Positions 20,926 through 30,900 of a DNA stretch of 64,000 nucleotides are shown piece by piece. The stretch is from Stieleria varia. GTDB lineage: Bacteria > Planctomycetota > Planctomycetia > Pirellulales > Pirellulaceae. Both the position numbers and the translations under genes were made by a program. The DNA lies in the NCBI RefSeq assembly GCF_038443385.1, contig NZ_CP151726.1:3782001-3846000 (forward strand), in the 5' to 3' direction. Every line of letters starts with the position of its first letter. The first letter of the stretch is position 1. Below the pieces are notes generated by a model that worked only from the letters and a program-made list of their open reading frames with translations, did no database searches and was not told the origin of the DNA.

Positions 20926-21102
20926 ATGAATCCTTACGAACCTCCCGGCGACATCAAACACCGTCTCGATCCGCAGACAGATATTGCTGATCCGCAGACA
21001 GATGACGAACGATCCGATTCGCATGTGAGGATGTTTCTCGGTGCAATACTCGGTTCGATCGTGTTTGGCTTGCTGATGGAATTGATCAGTCGGCTGAACT
21101 GA
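20926..21102 (+). CDS. Small single-pass membrane protein (58 aa)
   Basis: An open frame MNPYEPPGDIKHRL... of 58 residues ending MELISRLN. It has a Pro/Asp-rich cytoplasmic-like start, a duplicated DPQTD motif (residues 15-19 and 23-27) and one hydrophobic helix (about 36-51). The MNPYEPP opening and Asp-rich linker before one helix are common in small planctomycete membrane proteins. It is divergent from the YjdF gene. Function unknown; coding is inferred from composition and position. Confidence 0.55.
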   Translation: MNPYEPPGDIKHRLDPQTDIADPQTDDERSDSHVRMFLGAILGSIVFGLLMELISRLN

Positions 21103-21202
21103 GGGATGGTGCATGGTGATGGGAGTTCTGACGAATCCCATTACGGTGGTGGCGCCGACTTGTGGGGCATCCGAAGCGGCCAGCGGATGCTAAGATGCCG
21201 CG

Positions 21203-22081
21203 ATGTTTCCACTGAGATGTACCGTTCGAGCATGCGAGGAGCCACTCAACTTGAGTGACAGCGGTTTGCGTTGCGCTCGCGGTCACCATTTTGATCGTGC
21301 CAAGGAAGGTTACTGGAGTTTGCTGCAGCCACAGGATCGCAAGTCAAAGAATCCTGGCGATTCGGAGTCCGCCGTGCTGGCTCGGCATCGTTGGCTGCAA
21401 CGCGGACTTGCGAATGGTTTGATCGATGCGTTGCGTCCATGGGTTGATGGTGATGCAGTCAGCGGCGATGGGGGAACCCGTTCCGAAGCGATGATGACGA
21501 CGCTGGATTTGGGATGTGGGGAAGGCACCTTTGGTCCGGCGTTGTTCGGCGAGCAATCCGCTGGTTACTGCGGCATCGATCTCTCCAAACGCGCGATCAA
21601 GCTTGCGGCGCGGCGTTGGCCCCCGGCGACTTGGGTGCTGGCCAACGCGGATCGTGGCTTGCCGGCGGCCGACGCCAGCGTCGACCGTGTGCTGTCCCTA
21701 TTTGGCCGAAGACCGACTGGTGAGATCCAGCGAGTGCTAAAACCCAACGGAATTTGTGTCGTGGCGGTTCCCGGCGAAGAAGACCTGATCGAGCTGCGCG
21801 AGCAGGTCCAGCAGTCCGGCCATCGACGTAGTCGTTGGGAGTTGGTGGTCGACGAGATGAACGCGGAGGGAATGCAGTTGGTCGAGCACCAGCTGTGGGC
21901 TGAACGTGTCGATTTGGAGCCCGACGCGATCGCGGATGCACTCGCGATGACCTACCGCGCTGTTCGTCACTCTCAGCAAGCACGCTTGGAATCGGTCACT
22001 GCGACGAGAGTCACTCTCGCTGCCGACCTGATGCTGTTTCGACGATCTGCAGCAAGTTCAGCCAGTGACTCCACAGAATGA
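21203..22081 (+). CDS. RlmA-like 23S rRNA guanine-N1 methyltransferase
   Basis: 292 residues. The N-terminal zinc-ribbon region (Cys6, Cys11, Cys24, His28) followed by GHHFDRAKEGYWSLLQ and KSKNPGDSESAVLARHRWLQRGL matches RlmA, which methylates a helix-35 guanine (G745 in E. coli) using SAM. The SAM-binding motif I is TLDLGCGEGTFGPAL (about 100-114) and motif II GYCGIDLSKRAIKLAARR. The first Cys pair spacing (CTVRAC) is wider than the usual CxxC, so zinc binding may be altered. It could act on another guanine (RlmA-II type, G748); that cannot be decided here. Confidence 0.82.
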   Translation: MFPLRCTVRACEEPLNLSDSGLRCARGHHFDRAKEGYWSLLQPQDRKSKNPGDSESAVLARHRWLQRGLANGLIDALRPWVDGDAVSGDGGTRSEAMMTTLDLGCGEGTFGPALFGEQSAGYCGIDLSKRAIKLAARRWPPATWVLANADRGLPAADASVDRVLSLFGRRPTGEIQRVLKPNGICVVAVPGEEDLIELREQVQQSGHRRSRWELVVDEMNAEGMQLVEHQLWAERVDLEPDAIADALAMTYRAVRHSQQARLESVTATRVTLAADLMLFRRSAASSASDSTE

Positions 22082-22170
22082 CCGAAGGTCCGGTTATCAT
22101 GTGGCGGTTGAATCGCATCTGAATCGCATCCCGCCACATCTGACTTTTCACGACTTGGAGTCATTCCCCC

Positions 22171-23649
22171 ATGAGATCCTCGGCACTTCCTCCATTGCTG
22201 TTTTTTTTCCTCTGCTCGATCTGCTTGACTGGCAAGCTGGCGGCAGCGGACGCACCCCGCCCCAATGTCATTTTGATCTTTATCGATGACATGGGTTACG
22301 GCGACGTCGGGTTCAATGGTGCCACGGTGCCTAAGACACCGAACCTGGATCAGATGGCCCGCGAAGGAACCAAGTTCACGGATTTTTATGTCGGATGTGC
22401 CGTGTGTTCAGGTTCTCGAACGGCACTGATGACCGGGTGCCACTACCAGCGACTCAGCATGGCGCCGGTGCTGTTTCCCAACAGCGATCGAGGGCTGCAT
22501 CCCGACGAAGTCACCTTGGCGGACATGCTGCGGGCGACCGGATACCGCACGAAGTGCATTGGCAAGTGGCACCTGGGACACTTGCCCCCGTGTCTGCCTA
22601 CCTTTCAAGGATTTGATTCCTATTGGGGCATCCCATACAGCAACGACATGTGGATCGATCCGGCCAATCGCATCGCAGATGACGTCGTGGTTCGCGACGG
22701 TTTGACCGTTGAGGAGATGCGTGAGGGTCACACGGGCAAGAACGTTGTTCCGATCATGCGTGACGAAGAGGTTGTCGAGTATCCCGCCGATCAAACGACG
22801 ATTACGCGGCGCTACACGGAGAAAGCGATTGAGTTCATCAGCGAAAAACGCGACGAGCCGTTCTTTCTGTACTTGCCCCACACGATGGTCCACTTGCCTC
22901 TGGCCGTGTCTCCGGCATTCGACAATCCGGATAAGGACTTGATCACCAACGCGATCGAGGAAGTCGACTGGTCGGTCGGCGAGATTCTCAAGAGTGTGAA
23001 AGCTGCCGGGATTGCCGAGAACACACTGGTGATCTTTACCAGCGACAATGGCGCAGCCGTCGGATCGTCGTTGCCACTACGTGCCAAGAAGGGCAGCGTG
23101 TACGACGGGGGTATTCGCGAGCCCACGCTGATGTGGTGGCCGGGCAAGATTCCAGCGGGGGCAGTGTGCAGCGAAGTGGCGGCGTCGATCGATGTGATGC
23201 CCACCCTGGTCAATTTGTGCGGTGGCGAATTGCCCGAGCGAAAGATCGACGGCAAAGACATCTGGCCGTTGATGAGCGGCGCTCCCGATGCCAAGAGTCC
23301 CCACGAAGCGTACGTGTTGATGCATGGCCCGGGAACGGTCCGTAGTGGGAAATGGAAGTTCTATCCTTGGCAAGAAGGCAAAGGAAAACAGAGCCGAGAC
23401 AATGCGAAGTGGAAACCCTCCACCGATCCGGTTCAGCTGTACGACACTGTCGCCGACATTGGTGAAACCACCAACGTTGCTGCTGCGCACCCGGAGGTCG
23501 TCGCACGATTGCAAGCAGCCTATGACGCGCACGTGGCGGAAATCAAAGCCAACACGCGTCCGACCGCTCAGATGACTCGTCCGGCCGGATCACCCCCGCC
23601 CAAACGGCCCGGCAATCCCAAGCCAAACGCAAAGAAGCAGAAGGCGTGA
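22171..23649 (+). CDS. Secreted arylsulfatase
   Basis: 492 residues with signal peptide (about 1-26, LPPLLFFFLCSICLTGKLAAA). It is a type I sulfatase: metal-binding Asp39-Asp40 in IFIDDMGYGD, formylglycine precursor Cys79 in CSGSRTALMTG (Gly where Pro or Ala is usual), KCIGKWHLG (about 130) and VIFTSDNGAAVGSS (about 290). Planctomycetes use many sulfatases to degrade sulfated algal polysaccharides; the exact substrate cannot be read. The C-terminal tail is Pro/Lys-rich. It needs a formylglycine-generating enzyme, which is not in the window. Confidence 0.9.
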   Translation: MRSSALPPLLFFFLCSICLTGKLAAADAPRPNVILIFIDDMGYGDVGFNGATVPKTPNLDQMAREGTKFTDFYVGCAVCSGSRTALMTGCHYQRLSMAPVLFPNSDRGLHPDEVTLADMLRATGYRTKCIGKWHLGHLPPCLPTFQGFDSYWGIPYSNDMWIDPANRIADDVVVRDGLTVEEMREGHTGKNVVPIMRDEEVVEYPADQTTITRRYTEKAIEFISEKRDEPFFLYLPHTMVHLPLAVSPAFDNPDKDLITNAIEEVDWSVGEILKSVKAAGIAENTLVIFTSDNGAAVGSSLPLRAKKGSVYDGGIREPTLMWWPGKIPAGAVCSEVAASIDVMPTLVNLCGGELPERKIDGKDIWPLMSGAPDAKSPHEAYVLMHGPGTVRSGKWKFYPWQEGKGKQSRDNAKWKPSTDPVQLYDTVADIGETTNVAAAHPEVVARLQAAYDAHVAEIKANTRPTAQMTRPAGSPPPKRPGNPKPNAKKQKA

Positions 23650-24066
23650 GCTGATTGGCAAGGAAGCGACGTGCGGCCAAACGAAGCGTGTTTGCCTCGT
23701 AGCCGAAGGCGCAGGAGGCACCACTATCGGCTCAATCCAAAGTCAAACGGTGTGCCCAACTGCGTCTTTGTCGACGTGGCGAAGCGGATTTCGCAGAGAA
23801 CGTGCTTGGGACTGGTCAGCGAAACGTTTCCGCCCGCTATCGACTTGGAAAGTCGAGCGACAATTGTCGTTCGACTCTCAGAGTCGAAAACGCTTTCACG
23901 CCATCCCAAAGCCAAAAACCGAACTCAGGACTCCAACGCTATCGACTTGAAAAGTCGATAGCGTGCTCCCCAAATCCGTATTCCATCATCCATCACGTTC
24001 AACACAGCCCGGCGTACGCCGATTCACACCTTCGTTTTCGCGTCTCGGAGAGACGCGACCACATGT
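23650..24066. repeat. Repeat-filled intergenic region
   Basis: No gene. 23696-23728 holds cgtagccgaaggcgcaggagg, related to the hairpin at 50529 and to the 39.6-kb array. 23838-23890 holds gctatcgacttggaaagtcg, then ttcgactctcagagtcgaaa; the same family occurs at 14472 and 55600-55850. A third copy, ctatcgacttgaaaagtcga, is at 23939-23961. Confidence 0.65.
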
Positions 24067-26502
24067 TTACAACGCGTATTGGTAGCCAAAGACGGCGTTG
24101 AAACCTTGCCCGTCCACTCCGCTGCCCAACACTCGGTAGTACTTGTCGGTGATGTTTTCCAGCGAGACGCTCAGTCGATGCTGGTTGCGGTCACCGAAGG
24201 AGCGTCCCGTGCGAACGTTCAGTGTCGCGTATCCGGGCGTTCCACCGGGGATGAATCGTACGTCGCCCAAGTTGGACGAGCTGTATCGGTCGGCCCGATC
24301 CACCATCCAAGTGAAAACATCGAAGTAGCCTTGGTGGCACGGATCGTTCAGACGCAACCCGAGGATGCCTTGAGTGGGCGGGATCCGTGAGATCGGTTCG
24401 CCGCTGGTCGTGATCGTTCCATAGGTGTAGTAGAAGTTTCCGTACAAGGCGAGATTGCGACCGAGCAGGTATTCACCGTTGAGTTCCGTGCCGTTGATGT
24501 AAGCGTTCTGGTTGGTCAAGAATCGCGTTCCGCCCACGACATCGCGTGAGATGAAACTGTCAAAGTCCGTCCAGAACTCGGTGACCTGCAATCGCAGTCG
24601 ATCGTAATTGAACTTCAGGCCGACCTCATAGGTGTTGCTGTGTTCTGGTTGGACATCCAGGTTGCCGACGATGGGAGTGGATTGACCGTTTTGCAAGAAA
24701 GTTTTGTCGGCGGTCAAATCGTCCACTGTCGGAGCCCGGAATCCTTCGTGGTAACCGCCGAACAGACGCAGCTCATCGGTCACCAAGTACGACAGACCCG
24801 TGCTGGCGATCCAGTCCTGGTAAGTCCTCTGAAAGAATGTCGGACCGATGGTGTCGAAGTTCGGCGTTCCAGACACGTTGATGTTCTCGTAGCGAACCGA
24901 CGTGGTCGCATCGAGACGCTCCGTCAGCGGGACGTACCAGGACGCATAGACGCCGACGCGATCGGCTTTCGAATCGTCTGGGTATTGGGGATCGGTCGGC
25001 GTTGCCGTAGCCCCCGGCAGTGTCGGGTTGTCGATACGAACGCGAGTGGCATCGATGGATTCGCTGTAGAAATCGGTGCCGTACGTGAGCTTGCCGAAGT
25101 CCTCCATGTCTTTGATCATCGACATCGTCACGCCCCAGCCGATGTCGTCAAACTCGCTGAGTTCGCGTCGTGTGGGCACAGCAGCAGGATCATTGCTGGC
25201 GTAGCGGTCGACCACGGACGCTTCTTTGGTCCGCATGCCTGAAAGGGTGACCGAGTAGGCATCGCCGAAAAACAGGTCGTCCGGTAGCAGGCCTTCCAAG
25301 CGTCCGTAGATCAAGTCTCGCTGTTGAGGATCGAAAACCGTGGGGCGTTGTGTCGGCACGCTGCCATCGGGTGCGGGCCCGAGCACGAACGGCAAGAATC
25401 GATCGCTACGTTTGAGATCATATTGCTCAAAGTGCTGCATTGCGAATGTGAACATGTGATACTCGTTGAGCATCCGTTGCAGCTTGATGTCGCCCGCGTA
25501 TTGTTTGTAGTCCGTCCCCGGTTGGCGACCGAGATCGCCGCCGCGGTCCAACTCTCCAGTGTCCAAGTATGAAACGCCGCCGGTAAATCCTGTCGCGCCG
25601 TACCAACCGCTGAATCCCGTCCGAGTGTACGAGGACGCTTCCGCCGTGCTGTAGTACTGGCTGAACATCGGGCTCAAATGGTTTCCCTCCAACGGGCTGG
25701 CCGATCGGGTGACGACGTTGATCACACCGCCGATCGCGTCGCTGCCCCAAAGTGCGGATTCGGCACCGCGAATGATTTCGATGCGATCGATGGAGCCGGG
25801 ATCGATCGTACCAACGTACTGGTTGGGACCGGGACGCAAGATGCTGGTGTTCATGCGGATGCCGTCCACCAGGACCAAAATTTGTTGGCCGGTCAGACCG
25901 CGGATGAACGGCGAGACTTGGCCGTTGCCGGTTTGCTGCAGCATCACACCGACTTCGTTTTGCAGCGCGCGGAACATCGATGTTGCCTGTCGACGATCCA
26001 ACGCATCGCGGTCAACGATCGTTCCCATTCGGGGCGCTTCGAACAAACTCGTTTCGCTGCGAAAGATGCTGTTCAAGCCGCTCGGGTTGCTCATCGTGCG
26101 ACCAAAAATCTGATCGCTCAGGGAGTCGAATGATTCGCTGAAGGGAGCGTCACTGGCTGGCGTGCTTTGGCCCCCCATCGCAGAGTTGGACGCTGATTGC
26201 GGTGAAACGGCGGATGCCGCCGCGTCGGGCTCGGTGGCTTGCAGCGTTGGGTCTCCGATCGGACTCGCATCCCGCGGCATCGTTTCGATGCCGGGTGTCT
26301 CTGCGGGAGTCGTCTCGGTGGAAGTCTCGGCTGGATCTGTGACCTGCGGCGGACGGACTTCGATTTCGGGCAAAGTCGGTTTGTTGTCCTGTTGCAGCGT
26401 CGACGCTAGTGCAACACGATTGCTTGGCAGATTGTTCTCGGCTGAGTATCCCAAAGGCGACACACCCAGTAGCGCCAATGCGATGAGGGAAATCCTTTTC
26501 AC
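24067..26502 (-). CDS. TonB-dependent outer-membrane receptor (probable haem/iron uptake)
   Basis: 811 residues. Signal peptide MKRISLIALALLGVSPLGYSA. A long Thr/Pro/Ser-rich segment (about 40-140) precedes the plug domain, whose motifs are VMLQQTGNGQVSPFIRGLTGQQILVLVDGIRMN (about 190-222) and DRIEIIRGAESALWGSDAIGGVINVVTR (about 238-265). The beta-barrel follows and ends in aromatic FNAVFGYQYAL, the usual barrel terminus. It is divergent from a HemP-TonB operon, which points to haem as ligand, although no haem receptor motif (FRAP/NPNL) was found by eye. Regulation by iron is expected but not shown. Confidence 0.88.
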   Translation of the reverse strand: MKRISLIALALLGVSPLGYSAENNLPSNRVALASTLQQDNKPTLPEIEVRPPQVTDPAETSTETTPAETPGIETMPRDASPIGDPTLQATEPDAAASAVSPQSASNSAMGGQSTPASDAPFSESFDSLSDQIFGRTMSNPSGLNSIFRSETSLFEAPRMGTIVDRDALDRRQATSMFRALQNEVGVMLQQTGNGQVSPFIRGLTGQQILVLVDGIRMNTSILRPGPNQYVGTIDPGSIDRIEIIRGAESALWGSDAIGGVINVVTRSASPLEGNHLSPMFSQYYSTAEASSYTRTGFSGWYGATGFTGGVSYLDTGELDRGGDLGRQPGTDYKQYAGDIKLQRMLNEYHMFTFAMQHFEQYDLKRSDRFLPFVLGPAPDGSVPTQRPTVFDPQQRDLIYGRLEGLLPDDLFFGDAYSVTLSGMRTKEASVVDRYASNDPAAVPTRRELSEFDDIGWGVTMSMIKDMEDFGKLTYGTDFYSESIDATRVRIDNPTLPGATATPTDPQYPDDSKADRVGVYASWYVPLTERLDATTSVRYENINVSGTPNFDTIGPTFFQRTYQDWIASTGLSYLVTDELRLFGGYHEGFRAPTVDDLTADKTFLQNGQSTPIVGNLDVQPEHSNTYEVGLKFNYDRLRLQVTEFWTDFDSFISRDVVGGTRFLTNQNAYINGTELNGEYLLGRNLALYGNFYYTYGTITTSGEPISRIPPTQGILGLRLNDPCHQGYFDVFTWMVDRADRYSSSNLGDVRFIPGGTPGYATLNVRTGRSFGDRNQHRLSVSLENITDKYYRVLGSGVDGQGFNAVFGYQYAL

Positions 26503-26571
26503 GTTTCATCCTAGATTTTCACAACGCCGGCAACCGTGGCGACTAGGCTAGGTTGTGACGTGTGTCTTGAT

Positions 26572-26591
26572 CGAACTATCTGGTTAGTTCG
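26572..26591. promoter_or_regulatory. Inverted repeat in the divergent receptor/hemP promoter region
   Basis: cgaactatctggttagttcg has 7-bp perfect arms around a 6-base centre, inside the 285-bp region between the receptor and hemP. It is a candidate operator for a dimeric regulator. It does not resemble the classic Fur consensus. The rest of 26503-26787 shows nothing else recognisable. Confidence 0.3.
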
Positions 26592-26787
26592 GGAAAATCC
26601 GCCAGATCGCTTGATCGGGCATAACCGTGCCCGCAAAGTCACCGTAGTCAGGTCAACCGGGGCGCGAGACACAATTTCGGGTGGCGGAAATCCCGTCTGC
26701 GGTGGCGGTTCCTTCGCCATGCCGGGCGTGTCGATCTCAAAAACGTTGGCTTTTTCGTATGGCACACGTTTTGCGTAGCGCGCTGGT

Positions 26788-26976
26788 ATGAAAGAGCCCG
26801 ATCCAGCACCTGAGCGAGAACCTGACGTTGAGCCCGCTCGTCAAAGCGACTTGCGTCCACTGGTTTTGATGTCCGATGATCTATTCCAGGGGCGATCCGA
26901 GATCTGGATCAACCATCAAGGGGCTATGTACCGTCTGCGCCGAACAGGATCGGGAAAGATGCTGCTGAGCAAGTGA
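26788..26976 (+). CDS. hemP: HemP-like hemin uptake protein
   Basis: 62 residues. The C-terminal half, LFQGRSEIWINHQGAMYRLR then RTGSGKMLLSK, matches the HemP family pattern (Lx-G-xx-x-I-xHxGxxYxLRxTxxGKLxLxK). HemP is a small cytoplasmic protein of haem-uptake operons; in other bacteria it has been linked to activating haem receptor expression. The N-terminal 30 residues are Pro/Glu-rich and not conserved. Its TGA overlaps the GTG start of tonB by 4 bp (GTGA), so the genes are translationally coupled. Confidence 0.8.
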   Translation: MKEPDPAPEREPDVEPARQSDLRPLVLMSDDLFQGRSEIWINHQGAMYRLRRTGSGKMLLSK

Positions 26977-27785
26977 GCCAATCATCGCTGGTGAAACGTT
27001 CGACGGGCGTTTCAATTGTTCTGCATGCTGCCGTTCTCGTTGCATTGTGCCGCGTCCATCTCTCGACGGTCGATCCGTTCGCCAGCCAAGGTGAGCGTCA
27101 AGTTGTGTCTGTCGAACTATCGGCCGCTGATGCAAGTTCGCAATCCACGTTCCAACCGATGGTGGAGATGGACGCGATTGAGCTGGAAATGCCAGAAGCA
27201 GACATGCCGGACAGGACGATGCCGGACGCAACCATGCCCGAACCATTGGAATCTCAATCCTTGCAGCCCAGGCCGCTGGAGCAGGTGTCAGTCGAGCGGC
27301 AACCATTGCAGGTTGAGTTGCCACCACCCGACGGCCTGCTGTCACAAACGAGCGATGCACCAGACGTCTCTGAACCTCCACCGGCGACTGCCAATCGGCA
27401 ACCCGAATCGATGCCAGAGATCGCAGACAAGCCATCGACCCGCCCCAAACGTTCGTCACCGCACAGCGTGGCCCAAGCAATCATGACTCCGGTGCTGGAG
27501 ACAACGGCGGGCCTGTCGGAAACAGCCGTCGAATTCACCTTCAATCCGCCGCCCAAGTATCCGATCGATGCAATGGCTCGGCGTATCGAAGGCATCGTGA
27601 CATTAAAGCTATACATAAATGTACAGGGAAAGGTCGCGCAGGTCGAAGTCCAAAAGACCAGCGGTCATGCTTCGTTGGACCAAGCGGCAGCGGCAGCCGT
27701 TTCGCGATGGAGTGGTAAACCGGCGACGCGTTTCGGTCGACCGGTACCGTCGGAGGAAGTCTTGCCGGTCCGCTTTCGGCTTTGA
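26973..27785 (+). CDS. tonB: TonB energy-transducing protein
   Basis: 270 residues starting at GTG 26973, which overlaps the hemP stop. One N-terminal membrane anchor (VSIVLHAAVLVALCRVHL, about 13-30), a long Pro/Glu/Met-rich periplasmic spanner (about 50-170), and a C-terminal TonB domain (YPIDAMARRIEGIVTLKLYI, VQGKVAQVEVQKTSGHASLD, then AAAAVSRW). It would couple inner-membrane proton motive force to the divergent TonB-dependent receptor. ExbB/ExbD are not encoded next to it and must be elsewhere. Confidence 0.88.
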   Translation: MSQSSLVKRSTGVSIVLHAAVLVALCRVHLSTVDPFASQGERQVVSVELSAADASSQSTFQPMVEMDAIELEMPEADMPDRTMPDATMPEPLESQSLQPRPLEQVSVERQPLQVELPPPDGLLSQTSDAPDVSEPPPATANRQPESMPEIADKPSTRPKRSSPHSVAQAIMTPVLETTAGLSETAVEFTFNPPPKYPIDAMARRIEGIVTLKLYINVQGKVAQVEVQKTSGHASLDQAAAAAVSRWSGKPATRFGRPVPSEEVLPVRFRL

Positions 27786-27886
27786 CTCACTCGTCTTGCC
27801 CCCACATTGCGTGTGCTGTGCCTGTTTGTTTGTGCAGTCAGTGGTATCGCGAACCCCCGCATGTCACAATGAAACCACACCCGTCA

Positions 27887-27912
27887 TGGGATTCGCCAGA
27901 ATTCCCCCACAC
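27887..27912. repeat. tgggattcgccagaattccc repeat
   Basis: tgggattcgccagaattccc is one arm of the hairpin family seen complete at 33449-33512 and partly at 21119-21142 (gggagttctgacgaatccca). It lies in the tonB-kinase intergenic gap. Confidence 0.6.
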
Positions 27913-27989
27913 AATGGATTTCCAACGAAATCCAACCTGCCAACAAATGGTGGCTCGTTCCATACGTCCAACGCGAGCAATATCCAGAG

Positions 27990-30900
27990 ATGGTTCGTCT
28001 GTGTCCCAAATGCGACTCGCCGCTTCGGCCCTCCACGATGGTCGAAGATTTCTCGCTGGCGGACGAGGAGCAGTGGTGTGATCAGTGTGGACCGGTGCGA
28101 TACGAACGCGCTGAGGTCGAGAATACGACGTCGGTTCAGACCAAGCCTCGTAGCACACCGATTTCTTCACCGAGCGATTCCCTGCGTCACGCACCTGACG
28201 GCAAGAGCATCGCCCACTTTGCGTTAAAACAAAAAATCGGCAGCGGCGGATTCGGCGCGGTTTGGCTTGCCCACGATTTGAATCTGGATCGCCAAGTCGC
28301 ACTCAAGCTGCCCAAACGCAGCAGCGCCGACAGTTCGTTGTTGCATGAGGCACGTACTGCGGCCAAGCTGCACCACCCCAACATCGTCATGGTTCACGAA
28401 GTCGGGATTGCGGATGAACAGATCTACATCGCCAGCGAGTACATCGACGGCGTGACATTGCGCGGGGAAATGGACCAACAACGGCTCGCCATCGAGCGCA
28501 CCGTTGATGTTTTGATTCAGATCTGCAGCGCGACCTCGCACGCTCATTCCCACGGCGTGATTCACCGCGACTTGAAACCGACCAATGTGATGATCGATTC
28601 GGCGGGCAAACCGTTCGTCACGGACTTTGGGATCGCCAAGCAGTTGTCGGCCGAAGAATCGATTTCGGCTGAGGGGGCCGTGGTCGGAACGTTCAGCTAC
28701 ATGTCGCCCGAACAGGCAATGGGCAAGACTCGCGAGACCGATGCGCGCAGCGACATCTATGCTCTTGGTGTGATTCTCTTTGAAATGCTGACCGACTACC
28801 GGCCGTTTCGAGGAAATGTCGACGCGATCATTCGGCAAAAAATCAACGATGAGCCACCATCGCCACGTCGATTGGTCGAGTCGATCCCTGCTGATTTGGA
28901 AACGATCTGTCTGAAGTGTTTGGAACGCGAGCCTGGTGCCCGATACCAAAGCGCCGCAGAGTTGTCTGACGAACTCAGTCGATTTCAGCAAGGCGTTCCG
29001 ATTCTGGCTCGGCCGATCACGCGTCTTGAAAAGGGGTGGCGATGGTGTCGTCGCCAGCCACTCATTGCAGGATTGGTCGCGACCATTTTTCTCTCTTTTG
29101 CGATTGGCTTGTTTGGAACCAGCTACTACGGGTTGCAGGCATCACGCAACGCCGACGAACTCAGAGACGCACTTTATAATGCCGAGATCAACCTGATCGG
29201 CACGCGTTGGACCAACGGGGACTTGGCGGGGATGCGAGACGCGATGGCGACGCTGGACCATGCGCGAGATGGCTCACGCGGCAACGACTTTGCGTACAAA
29301 TTCTTTGCAACCTCCTTGCGTCCTCTCCGGCAAATCATCAACCACGGCGAAGCCGTCACGGACGTGGCCCTGTCATCGGACGCGAAACTGATCGCTTCCG
29401 TCGGCCATGACAACTCGATTCGAGTATGGGATTCCACGAGCGGTCAGTTGGTCCGCACGCTGCCCTTGTCCGCGGGCAGAGTCATGTCGATCGATTTTGC
29501 CTTGGACGACACCCGGTTGATGACGGCACACACGGATGGTCGGATCAGAATTTGGAATCCGAATCAGCATGAGCGGATCGTGGCGGAACTGGAACACGGC
29601 GCCGGATTGATTCACGCCAGTTTTGCAAAAGGAGGGCGAGTGGTTTCTGTCGACCGGCAAGGTGCGATCAAAGTCTGGGATATCCAGTCAAGAGAAACCA
29701 CGGCTGAACTGAGTGAGGCCGATGGCCGAGTGATTGCGGCACGCTACGATCCAAACATGCATCGTTTGGCACTTGCTCGAATCAACGGTTCCATCTCGGT
29801 CTACGACTTGCAGGACGCCAACCGTCGTTGGGAACTGCCGCGTGTCCGCGATGTTCTGTGCATGGCGTTTGGTGGATTGGATCGCTTGTTTGTAGGCAGC
29901 CAAGTGTCCAGTTGGTCGGCGTTTTCGATCGAGTCGGGCGAGTTGTTGCACAGTGTCGTTGGGACTGGTGCGATCGGCGACGTGGAATGGGTCGCCGATG
30001 GCGATCAGTTTGTCACCGCTTCATCAGACCAGACGACCTGTTTTTACGATGCAAATTTTGCGGTGCACAATCAATTCAGCACACACGCCAGAACGTTTGG
30101 TGTTTTGGCTCAATCGGCGGACTCTCAAGTGCTGGCGGTGGGCAGCGCCGATGGAACCGTCAAACTGTTGGAATTGCAGCAGTGCAAACAGCCAGCCGTC
30201 GTTTGGCGCGAAACCAACTTGCGAGACGTTCAATTCGTGGATTCTCAGCATGTGGTGACCTCGGGAGCCGATGGCGGGGTGCAACTCTGGGACGTCGATA
30301 CCGGTGAGTCGTCCGAGTTGCGCGCCGCCACGGCAGTTCCTGCGATGTCTCTGATCATTGGAGAACACCAGGTTTGGGTTGCGGGAACACCTCCACGAAT
30401 CGATCGTTTGCCCCTGAACCGTCCAGAATCAGACCTCGCAGAATCATCCGGTTCAGAATCAGAGGATGCAGCCATTCGAATCGCCAACGCCGGCTCGGTG
30501 GTCTTGGCCAAATCGCCCGATGGTCTACGCTTCGCCGTCGGGGCAAGAAACGGAGCGGTGCGTGTTGCCTGGATTGCTGAGCCCGAAACCGTGCTTTGGG
30601 AGTCGAATCCCTCAGACAAAACAACTCACGACGTTTGTTTCCGTGGAGACCAAGCGATCGTGATTGCATATTCGGGCAACACATTAGTGCAGGTTGACTT
30701 GGCACCGGACACGATCGGTGACCAGGTCACGATCAACCTGAACGAAGCTCCCACGGCGCTGGCTTACTCCGACGCGACCCATTGCTTGGCGGTCGGTACA
30801 CAAACCGGCGAAATCCACCTGTTCCAGCGGGACCAGACGCAGCCGGCACGCACGATCAAGTGTCACGGCAGTCGGATCAATGCACTGGAGTTCTTCCCCG

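Noticed and set aside
22395-23961. Several 60-160 residue frames antisense or out of frame to the arylsulfatase and in the following gap
   Set aside because: Shadows of a high-GC coding region or of the palindromic repeats.
26572-26591. Fur box
   Set aside because: The inverted repeat does not match the GATAATGATAATCATTATC-like pattern; kept only as a generic operator candidate.
26536-26778. 80-residue frame MATRLGCDVCLDRTIW upstream of hemP
   Set aside because: Lies in the divergent promoter region, no family signature, atypical composition; more likely non-coding.
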